A program made the translations under genes and the position numbers. Below, piece after piece: positions 43,357-52,766 of a DNA stretch of 64,000 bases. Position 1 is the stretch's first letter; every line of letters starts with the position of its first letter. The notes below the pieces were generated by a model. The model did no database searches and was not told the origin of the DNA. It saw nothing but the letters and a program-made list of their open reading frames with translations. The stretch comes from Acidimicrobiia bacterium (GTDB lineage Bacteria > Actinomycetota > Acidimicrobiia > IMCC26256 > JAMXLJ01): positions 1-64,000 of the forward strand of contig DASRES010000069.1 in the NCBI GenBank assembly GCA_035651955.1, in the 5' to 3' direction.

Positions 43357-44343
43357 GTGTCACCGCGCCGCGACTCCGAGCCCGACGACGCCCGCACGCG
43401 CGCGGCGCGCGATCGCGTCGCGTACTTCGGACCGCGCGGAACGTTCACCGAGGAGGCCGTGCTCACACAGGCGGACCTCGCCGAGCAGTCGCTCGTGCCG
43501 ATCGCGACCGTCCCGCAGGTCATCTCGACCGTCGAGCACGGCGACGCCGATTGGGGTGTCGTCCCGATCGAGAACTCCATCGAGGGATCGGTCTCGGTCA
43601 CGCTCGACACGCTCGCGTTCGAGAGCGAGCTGCTGATCCAGCGCGAGATCGACCTGCCGATCGTGCTGAACCTCTGCGCGCGCCCGGGGACGCGCATCGA
43701 CGATGTCACGACCGTCCTGTCCCATCCGCACGCGCACGCGCAGTGCCGGGGTTGGATGTCGCGCAAGCTTCCCGACGCGACGCTCGTGGCCGCGAACTCC
43801 ACGGCCGAGGCGGCGCGGCAGGTGTCGCGCTCGCGCCGGACCGACCAGGCCGCGATCGGAACGGCGTTCGCCGCGGAGCTGTACGGGCTCGAACTGCTCG
43901 CCAGCGAGATCGAGGACCACCCCGAGAACCGCACGCGCTTCGTGCTGCTCGGCCGTGGCGTCCCCGGTCCGACGGGGCACGACAAGACGTCGATCGTGTG
44001 CTTCCAGCGCGAGGACAAGCCCGGCTCGCTGCTCGCGATCCTCCAGGAGTTCGCGGCGCGAGGCATCAACCTCAACAAGCTCGAGTCACGTCCGACGAAG
44101 CGGGGGCTGGGCCAGTACTGCTTCTTCATCGACTGCACCGGACACATCGCCGACGAGGTCGTCGCCGACTGTCTCCGAACGCTCGCCGCGCGGCAGGCCG
44201 AGGTGAAGTTCCTCGGCTCGTACCCCGTCGCGGGTGAAGAGGAGGCGCACGCGCGCCGGACCGCGGTCGGGCGCGCCGCGCGTGCCGCGGAGCGTTGGAT
44301 GGACGGCCTCCGGGCCCAGATCCGCGCCGAGGGACACGCGTGA
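43357..44343 (+). CDS. pheA: Prephenate dehydratase
   Basis: 328 residues. Catalytic PDT domain (about 20-205): VAYFGPRGTFTEEAV, VPIENSIEGSV and the NRTRFVLLG (TRF) motif. C-terminal ACT domain (about 215-290) with SLLAILQEFAARGINLNKLE and ESRPTKRGLGQY, the Phe-binding regulatory site. Converts prephenate to phenylpyruvate. GTG 43357 follows TACGAT by 8 bases (leaderless). The TGA overlaps serS (GTGA), as in mycobacteria where pheA and serS are neighbours near the origin. Confidence 0.94.
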   Translation: MSPRRDSEPDDARTRAARDRVAYFGPRGTFTEEAVLTQADLAEQSLVPIATVPQVISTVEHGDADWGVVPIENSIEGSVSVTLDTLAFESELLIQREIDLPIVLNLCARPGTRIDDVTTVLSHPHAHAQCRGWMSRKLPDATLVAANSTAEAARQVSRSRRTDQAAIGTAFAAELYGLELLASEIEDHPENRTRFVLLGRGVPGPTGHDKTSIVCFQREDKPGSLLAILQEFAARGINLNKLESRPTKRGLGQYCFFIDCTGHIADEVVADCLRTLAARQAEVKFLGSYPVAGEEEAHARRTAVGRAARAAERWMDGLRAQIRAEGHA

Positions 44344-45593
44344 TCGACCTCCGCCGACTCCGCGACGACGCCGAGTACCGCGCCGGTGTCGAGCGCAAGC
44401 GCGTTCGCGCGGGCCTCGTCGACGAGGTGCTCGCGGCCGACGAGGAGCGACGCCGCGTGCAGAGCGAGGTGCAGGAGCTGCGCGCCCGCCAGAACGCGGC
44501 GTCGAAGGAGATCGGCAAGGCGTCGCCCGACGAACGGCCGGCGAAGATCGCCGCCGCGACGGAGCTCAAGGAGGCGGTCGCGGCCGTGGAGCCGCGACTG
44601 ACGGAGGTCGAGGCGCGCCTGCGCGAGCTCGCGCTGCAGGTCCCGAACCCGGCTGACCCGCGCGTGCCCGAGGGCGGCGAGGACGAGGGCGAGGTGCTGC
44701 GCGAGGTCGGGGAGGTCGGTCCGGCGCCCGCGCTGGACCACGCCGCGTTCGGTGCCGCGCTCGGCCTGGTCGACACCGAGCACGCCGCCGAGGTGAGCGG
44801 CTCCCGGTTCGCGTACCTGATGCGCGAGGCTCCCTTGCTCGAGCTCGCGCTCGTGCAGTGGGTGATGGCGCGTCTCGTCGCGGGCGGATTCACGCCCGTC
44901 GTCCCGCCCGTCCTCGTCCGCGAGTCCGCGATGGAGGAGGCGGGCTTCTTCCCGACCGACCGCAACCAGGTGTACGACGTCGACGAAGGCGAGCTGTTCC
45001 TCGTGGGCACCGCGGAGGTGCCGTTGTCGGGGCTGCACCGCGGCGAGATCGTCGACGCGGACGCGCTGCCGCTGCGTTACGGCGGGTTCTCGTCGTGCTT
45101 CCGCCGCGAGGCAGGCACGTACGGCAAGGACACGCGCGGCATCTTCCGCGTCCACCAGTTCGACAAGGTCGAGATGTTCTCGTACGCGCACCCGAGCCGG
45201 TCCTGGGAGGAGATGGACGCGCTGCTCGCGGTCGAGGAGTCGATCGTCGGTGGTCTCGGGTTGCCGTACCGCGTCGTCGACATCGCGGCCGGCGACCTCG
45301 GTCCGGCCGCGGCACGCAAGCTCGACATCGAGGTGTGGCTGCCGTCCGAGCAGCGCTACCGCGAGCTGACGAGCTGCTCCAACTATCTCGACTTCTCCGC
45401 GCGCCGCCTCGGCACGCGCGTCCGCGACGACCGCGAGACGATGCTCGTCCACACGCTCAACGGCACCGCGTGCGCGATCTCGCGCACGCTCGTCTTCCTC
45501 TTCGAGCACTGCCAGGAGCCCGACGGGTCGTTCGCCGTCCCCGACGTGTTGCGCCCCTACTGCGGCTTCGAGCGCATCGAGTCCCGTACCTGA
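44340..45593 (+). CDS. serS: Seryl-tRNA synthetase
   Basis: 417 residues. N-terminal coiled-coil arm (about 25-100, LAADEERRRVQSEVQELRAR), then class II core: LVGTAEVPLSGL (Ser site), motif 2 CFRREAGTYGKDTRGIFRV, and motif 3 NGTACAISRTLVFLFE. Charges tRNA-Ser, and a tRNA-Ser gene lies 30 bp downstream. The GTG overlaps the pheA stop. Confidence 0.96.
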   Translation: MIDLRRLRDDAEYRAGVERKRVRAGLVDEVLAADEERRRVQSEVQELRARQNAASKEIGKASPDERPAKIAAATELKEAVAAVEPRLTEVEARLRELALQVPNPADPRVPEGGEDEGEVLREVGEVGPAPALDHAAFGAALGLVDTEHAAEVSGSRFAYLMREAPLLELALVQWVMARLVAGGFTPVVPPVLVRESAMEEAGFFPTDRNQVYDVDEGELFLVGTAEVPLSGLHRGEIVDADALPLRYGGFSSCFRREAGTYGKDTRGIFRVHQFDKVEMFSYAHPSRSWEEMDALLAVEESIVGGLGLPYRVVDIAAGDLGPAAARKLDIEVWLPSEQRYRELTSCSNYLDFSARRLGTRVRDDRETMLVHTLNGTACAISRTLVFLFEHCQEPDGSFAVPDVLRPYCGFERIESRT

Positions 45594-45623
45594 ACGAGTA
45601 CGCGCACGCGTACGCTCGTCACC

Positions 45624-45709
45624 GGAGGGATGCCGGAGTGGCCGAACGGGGGAGTCTTGAAAACTCTTGAGCGCGAGCTCCGCGGGTTCGAATCCCGCTC
45701 CCTCCGCCA
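45624..45709 (+). tRNA. tRNA-Ser (UGA)
   Basis: 86 nt, class II. GGAGGGA pairs with TCCCTCC, discriminator G, CCA encoded. The anticodon loop CTTGAAA gives TGA; long variable arm; T arm CGGGTTCGAATCCCG. Directly follows serS. Confidence 0.96.
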
Positions 45710-45749
45710 GACACGCAAGGCCTCGTGACGATGACGACGCACGGCGCCG

Positions 45750-47279
45750 TCATCGTCGTTCGCAGCCGAGCCGCAGCAACGCGACCGATTGTGACGCCAT
45801 CGGCACCGTGACGGCCTCGTGGTGCGCCGGATGGAGAACCGAGACGTCCGCGAGGCTCGTCGAGCTCGCGTCGAGCGTCGCGAGTGTCGTCGTCCGTTCA
45901 CCGAGGCAGCGCGGGAGCTCGCCGTGCAGGTCGACCTCGACCGTGCGTGCGGGCGCGCCGGTGGCGACGAAGTTCGTGAGCAGTACGTCGATGCAGCTCC
46001 GGTCGCGCGTCGCTCGCGCCCACAGGCCCGATGCCGGGTCGTCGCCGCCGGTGAGCAGCCGGTCGCCGGTCACCGTCCACGCGCGGAACACCCACCACGA
46101 CGGCTTCGGTGTGCCGTCGGCGTGGACGAGCCCCCAGTCGCCGGGGTGGTCGTCGCTCCCCGAGATCGCGCGGTAGAACGCGGCGGCGTCGAGCCCGGCG
46201 CGCTCCATCTCGATGAGGATGCCGGCGTCCAGCGCGGCGCCCTCGGCGTCGTCGTGGCGGAGGTCGTAGCCGCCCGCGGACACGTTCCACTCGTCGATGA
46301 TCAGCTGCGGTGAGAGGCCACTGCCCTGGAGCGCGGTCTGGATCCGGGACCGCATCGCGGCGATCTCCGACGAGTACTGCAGCGGCGTGGAGTTCGGGTT
46401 GCGCTTCGCGAGCGCCTGGTAGATCGGGAGAGGCAGGTTGCCCTCGGGACCGTCGGGACCGAGGAACGGCGAGTTGGCGTACTTGTGCCAGCTCACGAAG
46501 TCGAGCGGCAGTCCGGCCGCGGCCACGGCCTGCACGTAGGGAACGAGGTTCGAGCTGTTCGGCCCCGCGTCGGCCGGCCCGCCGATCTGGAGCGGCAGGC
46601 CCGTCTCGCGCTTCACGTCGGCGACCGCCTGGTGGTCACGGAGCGCCATGGCGACGAACTCCGCGATCGTGTCCTGCCAGAAGATCGTGATGTCCGGCTC
46701 GTTCCACACCTCGAACCGGTAGGCCGGTTGCGGCGCCGTCGCCAGTGTCCGCACGACCTGCGTGACGAGCGCCTGCCACGCGTCGAGATCGGAGGGTCCC
46801 ATCCGCGTGGGGTCGTGCGTCGTCCCGGCTCGCGCCGCGCCGAGCCACGTCGGCATGTACGACAGGATCACCAGCGGCTCGGCCCCGATCGCCCGCACCT
46901 GCGCGACCCTTTGCAGCAGCGGTTGGAGGTCCAGCTGACCGGGCCCGGTGCTGCGGTCCTGCAGGCTGCCGTCGATCCGCACGATCGCAGGCTGCACGGG
47001 CGCGACAGGTGCGACCGTGCTGCCGCTGTTCCACACCACGCCCGTCAGGTTCCGGTTCGGTGCTCCGACGGACAGGTCGACCGCGACGTTCACGTGGTCG
47101 GTCGGCGTGGCTGCCGGCGCGCTCGCCGGTCGAGCGGCGATCGGTGTGTCGCCGCCGGCGGCGATCGGCGGGCACTCGGTGGCCTGCGGCGAACCGATCG
47201 GGATCGGGCGGCAGGCCTGGAGCGTCCCGGCACCCAGGACGAGGACGAGGACCGCGACTGCCCGCCGACCGAACCGCAT
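45750..47279 (-). CDS. GH39-like glycoside hydrolase lipoprotein
   Basis: 509 residues. Lipoprotein signal ending LQAC (Cys about 24), Pro/Ala spacer, then a (beta/alpha)8 domain: FEVWNEPDITIFW (acid/base Glu after Asn-Glu-Pro), FVSWHKYANSPF, LIIDEWNVSAGGY (nucleophile Glu) and a C-terminal beta-sandwich. The NEP/DEW pair and loop order match GH39 (beta-xylosidase/iduronidase) and related retaining families. Likely a surface glycan hydrolase; the exact sugar is unknown. It lies 110 bp after an Rpf-like gene on the same strand, so both may act on the wall. Confidence 0.82.
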   Translation of the reverse strand: MRFGRRAVAVLVLVLGAGTLQACRPIPIGSPQATECPPIAAGGDTPIAARPASAPAATPTDHVNVAVDLSVGAPNRNLTGVVWNSGSTVAPVAPVQPAIVRIDGSLQDRSTGPGQLDLQPLLQRVAQVRAIGAEPLVILSYMPTWLGAARAGTTHDPTRMGPSDLDAWQALVTQVVRTLATAPQPAYRFEVWNEPDITIFWQDTIAEFVAMALRDHQAVADVKRETGLPLQIGGPADAGPNSSNLVPYVQAVAAAGLPLDFVSWHKYANSPFLGPDGPEGNLPLPIYQALAKRNPNSTPLQYSSEIAAMRSRIQTALQGSGLSPQLIIDEWNVSAGGYDLRHDDAEGAALDAGILIEMERAGLDAAAFYRAISGSDDHPGDWGLVHADGTPKPSWWVFRAWTVTGDRLLTGGDDPASGLWARATRDRSCIDVLLTNFVATGAPARTVEVDLHGELPRCLGERTTTLATLDASSTSLADVSVLHPAHHEAVTVPMASQSVALLRLGCERR

Positions 47280-47388
47280 GCCAGAACCGCGATTGTCGCG
47301 CGGCCGCGCGCGTCGCCGCCTTCCGGGCGCTCGCGTGACTCGCGATCGTCGTGGCGACGTCGCTCGCGCCGGGGTCGCTCGGCTCAGA

Positions 47389-48081
47389 TCACAGGCCGAC
47401 GCGCGGCGCGCAGCCCCAGCCGGTGTAACCGAACTGCGCTCGCACGCGCTCCGCGACGACGATCTGCTGGTCGCGCGTCGCCATGCCCGCGTTCGGCGCG
47501 AACTCGCGTCCACCGAACGCGTCCCACGTGCCGTTGTAGAAGCCGAGCCCGCCGGAGTAGCGCGCGCCGCGCATGCTCCAGTTCCCGCCCGTCTCGCATT
47601 GCGCGAGCCGGTCCCACACCGCGTCCTGCGCCGCGCGCGCCTGCGCCGCGGCAGCGAGCTGCGCGGCGAGGTCGCGTTGCCTCTGGAGCTCGGTCGCGGC
47701 CGCGAGTCGCGTGACGCGCGAGAACGTCGTCGTCATCGGGTGACCGACCGCGTCGCGTGCGAGCCCGTCGCCGGCGGAGACGGGTACGAGCTGACGGGCG
47801 AGCGCGAGGTCTGCATCGAATTGCCTCGTGTGCAGGTCCTGTTTCGTGTGGACGTCGTCGGGCTTCTGCGACGTTCCCGCGTCCGCAGGTGTGTTCGCGG
47901 TCACCGCGAACGCGGCTGTCGTAGCGACCGCGGCCGCGCAACACGTCGCGACGAGCGTGACGACGCGATGTCGGCGGTGTCGCCGCCGGTGTCGTGATGT
48001 TGGCGCCGTCCTGCGCGCTGCGTGGTGGCGCGAGCGCGAGTCGAGGCGTGACGCGACGAAGCCGGAACGGCGCGTGGGCAT
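47389..48081 (-). CDS. Rpf-like transglycosylase
   Basis: 230 residues: basic N terminus with an export helix (about 46-64), helical linker with ATELQRQRDLAAQLAAAAQA, then a C-terminal transglycosylase-like (resuscitation-promoting) domain, WDRLAQCETGGNW with the catalytic Glu, YSGGLGFYNGTWDAFG, and RDQQIVVAERVRAQFGYTGW. It cuts peptidoglycan glycan strands during growth or resuscitation. ATG 48081 is preceded by GAGGAG. Probably co-transcribed with the GH39-like lipoprotein. Confidence 0.87.
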   Translation of the reverse strand: MPTRRSGFVASRLDSRSRHHAARRTAPTSRHRRRHRRHRVVTLVATCCAAAVATTAAFAVTANTPADAGTSQKPDDVHTKQDLHTRQFDADLALARQLVPVSAGDGLARDAVGHPMTTTFSRVTRLAAATELQRQRDLAAQLAAAAQARAAQDAVWDRLAQCETGGNWSMRGARYSGGLGFYNGTWDAFGGREFAPNAGMATRDQQIVVAERVRAQFGYTGWGCAPRVGL

Positions 48082-48225
48082 GACTCGGTTCTCCTCGGGT
48101 TCTCGCACGGCAACGGTCCGCCCGCCGGCCGCGCATGACGGGAACCTCCGCACACGTGCATGCGAAGGGTCGGGATCGGGGAAGCACAGGCACCGGTGCC
48201 CGCCGGACACGCGACGGGAGAGCCC

Positions 48226-48723
48226 GTGCGGCTGATGGCGCTCGCCGATACCCACGTGCGTCCGGGAGCGAAACCGCAGCTCCCGGAGGCCGTCTACGAC
48301 GCGCTCACGGGCATCGACCTGGTGTTGCACGCCGGCGACGTGGTCGGCCGGGACCTCCTGCTCGAGCTGTCGGCGTTCGCCCCCGTGCACGCAGTGCTGG
48401 GGAACAACGACCACGAGCTGGTCGGCGTGCTGCCCGAGACGCTAACGACGACGGTCGAGGGCGTTCGCATCGGGATGGTCCACGAGCCGGGGCCGCGTGC
48501 CGGTCGAATGTCACGTTTGCGCCGTCGCTTCCCCGACTGCGACCTGGTCGTCTTCGGGCACACGCACGAGCCGTGTGACGAGATCGGCGTCGACGGCCAG
48601 CGCCTGTTCAATCCGGGTTCGCCGACCCAGCGTCGCCGCGCGCCCTACCGGTCGTACGGGCTCCTGGACGTGCACGAGGGAGCGATCACGTCGCACCGCA
48701 TCGTCCAGATCCCCGCGACGTGA
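48226..48723 (+). CDS. YfcE-type metallophosphoesterase
   Basis: 165 residues. Calcineurin-like metal motifs ALADTHV, LVLHAGDVVGRD, VLGNNDHEL and VVFGHTHEPC give the di-metal site of the MJ0936/YfcE group. Hydrolyses phosphodiesters (cyclic nucleotides or bis-pNPP-like). GTG 48226 has GGGAG 5 bases upstream and begins the fold; a longer frame adds a low-quality N terminus. Ends 44 bp before the ABC exporter. Confidence 0.85.
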   Translation: MRLMALADTHVRPGAKPQLPEAVYDALTGIDLVLHAGDVVGRDLLLELSAFAPVHAVLGNNDHELVGVLPETLTTTVEGVRIGMVHEPGPRAGRMSRLRRRFPDCDLVVFGHTHEPCDEIGVDGQRLFNPGSPTQRRRAPYRSYGLLDVHEGAITSHRIVQIPAT

Positions 48724-48767
48724 GCGGAGGACGGGGGCCCGACGCCGGCGGTTACCCTCGTCACACG

Positions 48768-51700
48768 ATGAGCACCGTCCGCGATGGCACGCGCGTGGAG
48801 CAGCGCGGGTGGATCCGTCGGATGGGCACGTACCTGCGCCCGCACAGCGGCAAGGTGTTCGTCGCGTTCGGCGCGGCGGTGCTCGGCACGACGATCGCCG
48901 CGTTCAGTCCCATCGTCGAACGCGCGGTCGTAGACGACGGGATCGTCGCGCGGCACGGGTCGCTCACCGGATGGTTGATCCTGCTCGTCGTCTTCGGTGT
49001 CGCGCGCTTCGGTGCGGCATACGTGCGTCGCTACTGGGGCGGTCGCGTCAGCCTGGACGTGCAACACGACCTGCGCACTGCGATCTTCGAGCAGCTGCAA
49101 CGCCTCGACTTCGCGCGACACGACGAGATGCAGACCGGTCAGCTCGTGAGCCGCGCGAGCTCCGACGTCACGCTCATCCAGGGTCTGCTCGCGTTCCTGC
49201 CGATCGCGCTCGGCAACGTGATCATGTTCATCGTCTCCGTCGCGCTCATGGTGTGGCTGTCGCCGCTCCTGACGGTGATCATGCTCGTCGTCGCGCCGCT
49301 GCTGCTGTTCACCGCGGTGAAGCTGCGGACGACGATCTTCCCGGCCAGCTGGGACGCGCAGCAAAAGGCCGGCGAGGTCGCGATCGTCGTCGAGGAAGCC
49401 GTCACGGGTGTGCGCGTCGTGAAGGGCTTCGGCCAGGAGCAGCAGGAGCTCGACCGGCTCGTCGCCGACGCACGCCGGCTGTACGGGTCGCGCACGCGGC
49501 TCGTCCGGATCCAGGCGCGGCTGCAGGCCGTGCTGCAGACGATCCCCGCGCTCGCGCAGGTCGCGGTGCTCGCGCTGGGCGGGTGGCTCGCGCTGCACGG
49601 TGAGATCACGATCGGCACGTTCTACGCGTTCATGGCGTACGTCTCGAACCTCGTGCCTCCCGTGCGCATGCTCGCGGGCGTCCTGACGGTCGGGCAGCTC
49701 GCGCGCGCCGGCGCGGAGCGCGTCTTCGACCTGCTCGACTCCAACCCGCTCGTCACGGAGTCACCCGACGCCACCGAGCTGCCACGTTCACACGGGGACG
49801 TGGCGTTCGACGGCGTCACGTTCGGCTACCTGCGCTCCGAGCCCGTGCTGCACGAGTTCTCGTTGCACGTCGCTCCCGGCGAGACGGTCGCGCTCGTCGG
49901 GACCTCGGGCTCGGGGAAGTCGACGGTCGGTTTGCTCCTCCCTCGGTTCTACGACGTGCAGCAGGGTGCCGTGCGCGTCGACGGCGTGGACGTGCGCGAC
50001 GTGACGCTGTCGTCGTTGCGCAACCAGATCGGTGTGGTGTTCGAGGACAGCTTCCTCTTCTCCGACACGGTACGGGCGAACATCGCGTTCGGCCGGCCCG
50101 ACGCGACCGACGACGACGTGATCGCTGCCGCGCGCGCCGCCGAGGCGCACGAGTTCATCGAGCGCCTCCCGGAGGGGTACGACACGGTCGTCGGGGAGCA
50201 GGGCCTCACGCTGTCGGGCGGTCAACGACAACGCGTCGCACTCGCGCGCGCGTTGTTGACCAGGCCGCGGATCCTGCTGCTCGACGACGCCACGTCGTCC
50301 GTCGACGCGCGCGTCGAGGAGGAGATCCACGCGACCTTGTCACGGCTGCTCGAGGGACACACGACGATCCTCATCGCGCACCGCCGGTCGACGCTCGCGC
50401 TCGCGGACCGCATCGTCGTCGTCGACGCCGGCGCGGTCCTCGACAGCGGCACGCACGACGAGCTGTGGGCGCGGTGCCGGCTCTACCGGACCCTGCTGTC
50501 CGGCCCGGGCGAGGACGCCGAGGGCGTCGACGCGGAGGACGACCTCGCCGAGGCGGCGGCCGGAGCGGATCCCCTCGACGTGTTGAGCGACGAGGGCGTC
50601 ACCGTGTCCGCGTGGCAGGTCCGCGAGGAGCAGGACGGGCTCGTCGGCGCCGCGCCGGTGGCGGCCGCCAACCGGGGCATGGGGTTCGGCGGCGGCGGAG
50701 GTGGCGGCGGTTGGGCGGGCGGGGCCGGGATGGCGCTCGCCCCGACCCCGGAGCTGCTCGCCAAGGTCGCGCGGCTCCCGGCCGCGCGCGAGGAGCCGCG
50801 CGTCGACGTCACGTACGAGACGCGCATGGGTGAGCGGTTCCGCCTGGCGGAGTTCCTCCGCCCGTACCGCGCCGCGCTCGCGTTCGGCATCCTGCTGGTC
50901 GCGCTCGACGGCATCGCGACGCTGCTCGGTCCCGCGCTCGTGAAGGCGGGGCTCGACCGCGGTGTGGCGGCGCGCTCGACGGGCGCGCTGTTCGCGATCA
51001 CGGGCGCGTTCCTCGTGGTCACGCTTCTCGACTGGCTCGACATGTGGGCCGAGACCGTCGTGACCGGAACGACCGCGGAGCGGTTGCTGTTCGCACTCCG
51101 GGCCAAGATCTTCGCCCACCTCCAGCGTCTCGGCGTCGACTACTACGAGCAGGAGATGGCCGGGCGCGTCATGACGCGCATGACGACCGACGTCGACGCG
51201 CTCTCGCAGCTCCTGCAGAACGGGCTCGTGAACGCGCTCGTCAACGTCGTGACGTTCGTCGGCGTGGGCATCGCGCTCGCCGTCATGAACCCGCGGCTCG
51301 CCGGGATCGCGGCGCTCGCGCTCCCACCGCTCGTCGTCGCGACGCTCCTGTTCCGCCGGGCGTCGAGCCGCGCGTACGAGCGCGCCCGCGAGCGGATCGC
51401 CGCGGTGAACGCGAACCTCCAGGAGGGACTGTCCGGCGTTCGGGTGTCGCAGGCCTTCGGGCAGGAAGGGCGCAGCTCCCGCGAGTTCGAGGACGTCGCC
51501 CGCGGATACCTCGACGCCCGTCTCCGCGCGCAGCAGCTCGTCGCGATGTACTTCCCGTTCGTCGAGATGCTCTCGGAGCTCACCGCGGCGATGGTCCTCG
51601 CGGCGGGCGCAGCACTGCTGCCGAGCGGTGCCCGGTCGGGCGCCGCCGTGATCGCCTTCCTCCTGTACCTCGATCTGTTCTTCACGCCGATCCAGCAGCT

Positions 51701-52562
51701 GTCGCAGGTCTTCGACTCCTGGCAGCAGGCGCGAGTGTCGCTCGGTCGCATCGGGGAGCTGCTCGACACGCCGAGCTCCGTCCCGCCGCCTGTCGACGCG
51801 GTGGTGCCCGGACGTCTCCGTGGGGAGATCACGTTCGAGCACGTTCGCTTCCGCTATCCGACCGCGGTCGACGACGCGCTGCGCGACGTCGATCTGCGCG
51901 TGTCGCCGGGTGAGTCCGTCGCGCTGGTCGGCGAGACCGGTGCGGGCAAGTCGACGATCGTGAAGCTGGTCGCGCGCTTCTACGACGTGAGCGGCGGCCG
52001 CGTGCTCGTCGACGGCGTGCCCGTCGACCGCTACGAGCCCTCCGCGTACCACGCGCAGCTCGGCGTCGTCCCCCAGGAGGCGTTCCTGTTCTCGGGCACG
52101 ATCCGCGACAACATCGCGTACGGACGGCGGGACGCGACCCACGCCGAGGTCGAGGCCGCCGCGCGCGCGGTCGGGGCGCATGCGTTCATCGCGTCACTGC
52201 CGAACGGCTACCTGCAGCACGTCAGCGAGCGCGGCCGGTCCCTGTCGTCCGGGCAGCGTCAGCTCATCGCGCTCGCACGCGCGCGACTCGTCGACCCCGC
52301 GATCCTGCTGCTCGACGAGGCGACCTCGAACCTCGACCTCGCGACCGAGGCGGTCGTCACGCGCGCGATGGGCATCGCGGCCCGGGGCCGCACGACGTTG
52401 TTGATCGCGCACCGTCTGCAGACCGCGCGCCTCGCGGACCGGATCGTCGTCGTCGACGACGGTTGCATCGTCGAGGACGGGACACACGACGAGCTCGTGC
52501 GCCACGAGGGCCGGTACGCAGAGATGTGGGCGGCGTCCGCCCCCGAGGCACGCGCCGTCTGA
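48768..52562 (+). CDS. Fused full-length ABC exporter (TMD-NBD-TMD-NBD)
   Basis: 1264 residues, two ABCB-type half-transporters in one chain. First TMD ~1-320, NBD1 ~335-600; Gly-rich linker (MGFGGGGGGGGW at about 642-653); second TMD ~700-1000, NBD2 ~1020-1255. Walker A: GTSGSGKST and GETGAGKST; signatures LSGGQ and LSSGQ. The Walker B of NBD1 is ILLLDDATSSVD (Asp in place of catalytic Glu), of NBD2 ILLLDEATSNLD. So one nucleotide site is degenerate, as in TM287/288 or BmrCD. Substrate unknown (drugs or lipids). A TACCCT box 9 bases before ATG suggests a near-leaderless start. Confidence 0.93.
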   Translation: MSTVRDGTRVEQRGWIRRMGTYLRPHSGKVFVAFGAAVLGTTIAAFSPIVERAVVDDGIVARHGSLTGWLILLVVFGVARFGAAYVRRYWGGRVSLDVQHDLRTAIFEQLQRLDFARHDEMQTGQLVSRASSDVTLIQGLLAFLPIALGNVIMFIVSVALMVWLSPLLTVIMLVVAPLLLFTAVKLRTTIFPASWDAQQKAGEVAIVVEEAVTGVRVVKGFGQEQQELDRLVADARRLYGSRTRLVRIQARLQAVLQTIPALAQVAVLALGGWLALHGEITIGTFYAFMAYVSNLVPPVRMLAGVLTVGQLARAGAERVFDLLDSNPLVTESPDATELPRSHGDVAFDGVTFGYLRSEPVLHEFSLHVAPGETVALVGTSGSGKSTVGLLLPRFYDVQQGAVRVDGVDVRDVTLSSLRNQIGVVFEDSFLFSDTVRANIAFGRPDATDDDVIAAARAAEAHEFIERLPEGYDTVVGEQGLTLSGGQRQRVALARALLTRPRILLLDDATSSVDARVEEEIHATLSRLLEGHTTILIAHRRSTLALADRIVVVDAGAVLDSGTHDELWARCRLYRTLLSGPGEDAEGVDAEDDLAEAAAGADPLDVLSDEGVTVSAWQVREEQDGLVGAAPVAAANRGMGFGGGGGGGGWAGGAGMALAPTPELLAKVARLPAAREEPRVDVTYETRMGERFRLAEFLRPYRAALAFGILLVALDGIATLLGPALVKAGLDRGVAARSTGALFAITGAFLVVTLLDWLDMWAETVVTGTTAERLLFALRAKIFAHLQRLGVDYYEQEMAGRVMTRMTTDVDALSQLLQNGLVNALVNVVTFVGVGIALAVMNPRLAGIAALALPPLVVATLLFRRASSRAYERARERIAAVNANLQEGLSGVRVSQAFGQEGRSSREFEDVARGYLDARLRAQQLVAMYFPFVEMLSELTAAMVLAAGAALLPSGARSGAAVIAFLLYLDLFFTPIQQLSQVFDSWQQARVSLGRIGELLDTPSSVPPPVDAVVPGRLRGEITFEHVRFRYPTAVDDALRDVDLRVSPGESVALVGETGAGKSTIVKLVARFYDVSGGRVLVDGVPVDRYEPSAYHAQLGVVPQEAFLFSGTIRDNIAYGRRDATHAEVEAAARAVGAHAFIASLPNGYLQHVSERGRSLSSGQRQLIALARARLVDPAILLLDEATSNLDLATEAVVTRAMGIAARGRTTLLIAHRLQTARLADRIVVVDDGCIVEDGTHDELVRHEGRYAEMWAASAPEARAV

Positions 52563-52766
52563 CTCGCCGTACGCTCCCACGCCATGCCCGACTCGACCGA
52601 GATGACGCGCGGCGACCGGAGCGACGGAGGAGCGCAGGTCGCTCGCCAGGGAGACGTAGCGCAGGCCTGGGCGGAGCCCGGGAGGCCCGAGCGGAGTCGA
52701 CCCGACGGAACACGAACGAACGATGTGGGCGGTGCAGGGCGAGCACCCGAGCCGTGCAGCGAGGGA

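Noticed and set aside
50690-50735. GGC-rich run in the ABC gene, possible repeat or mis-assembly
   Set aside because: It encodes the Gly-rich inter-domain linker in frame, with good motifs on both sides.
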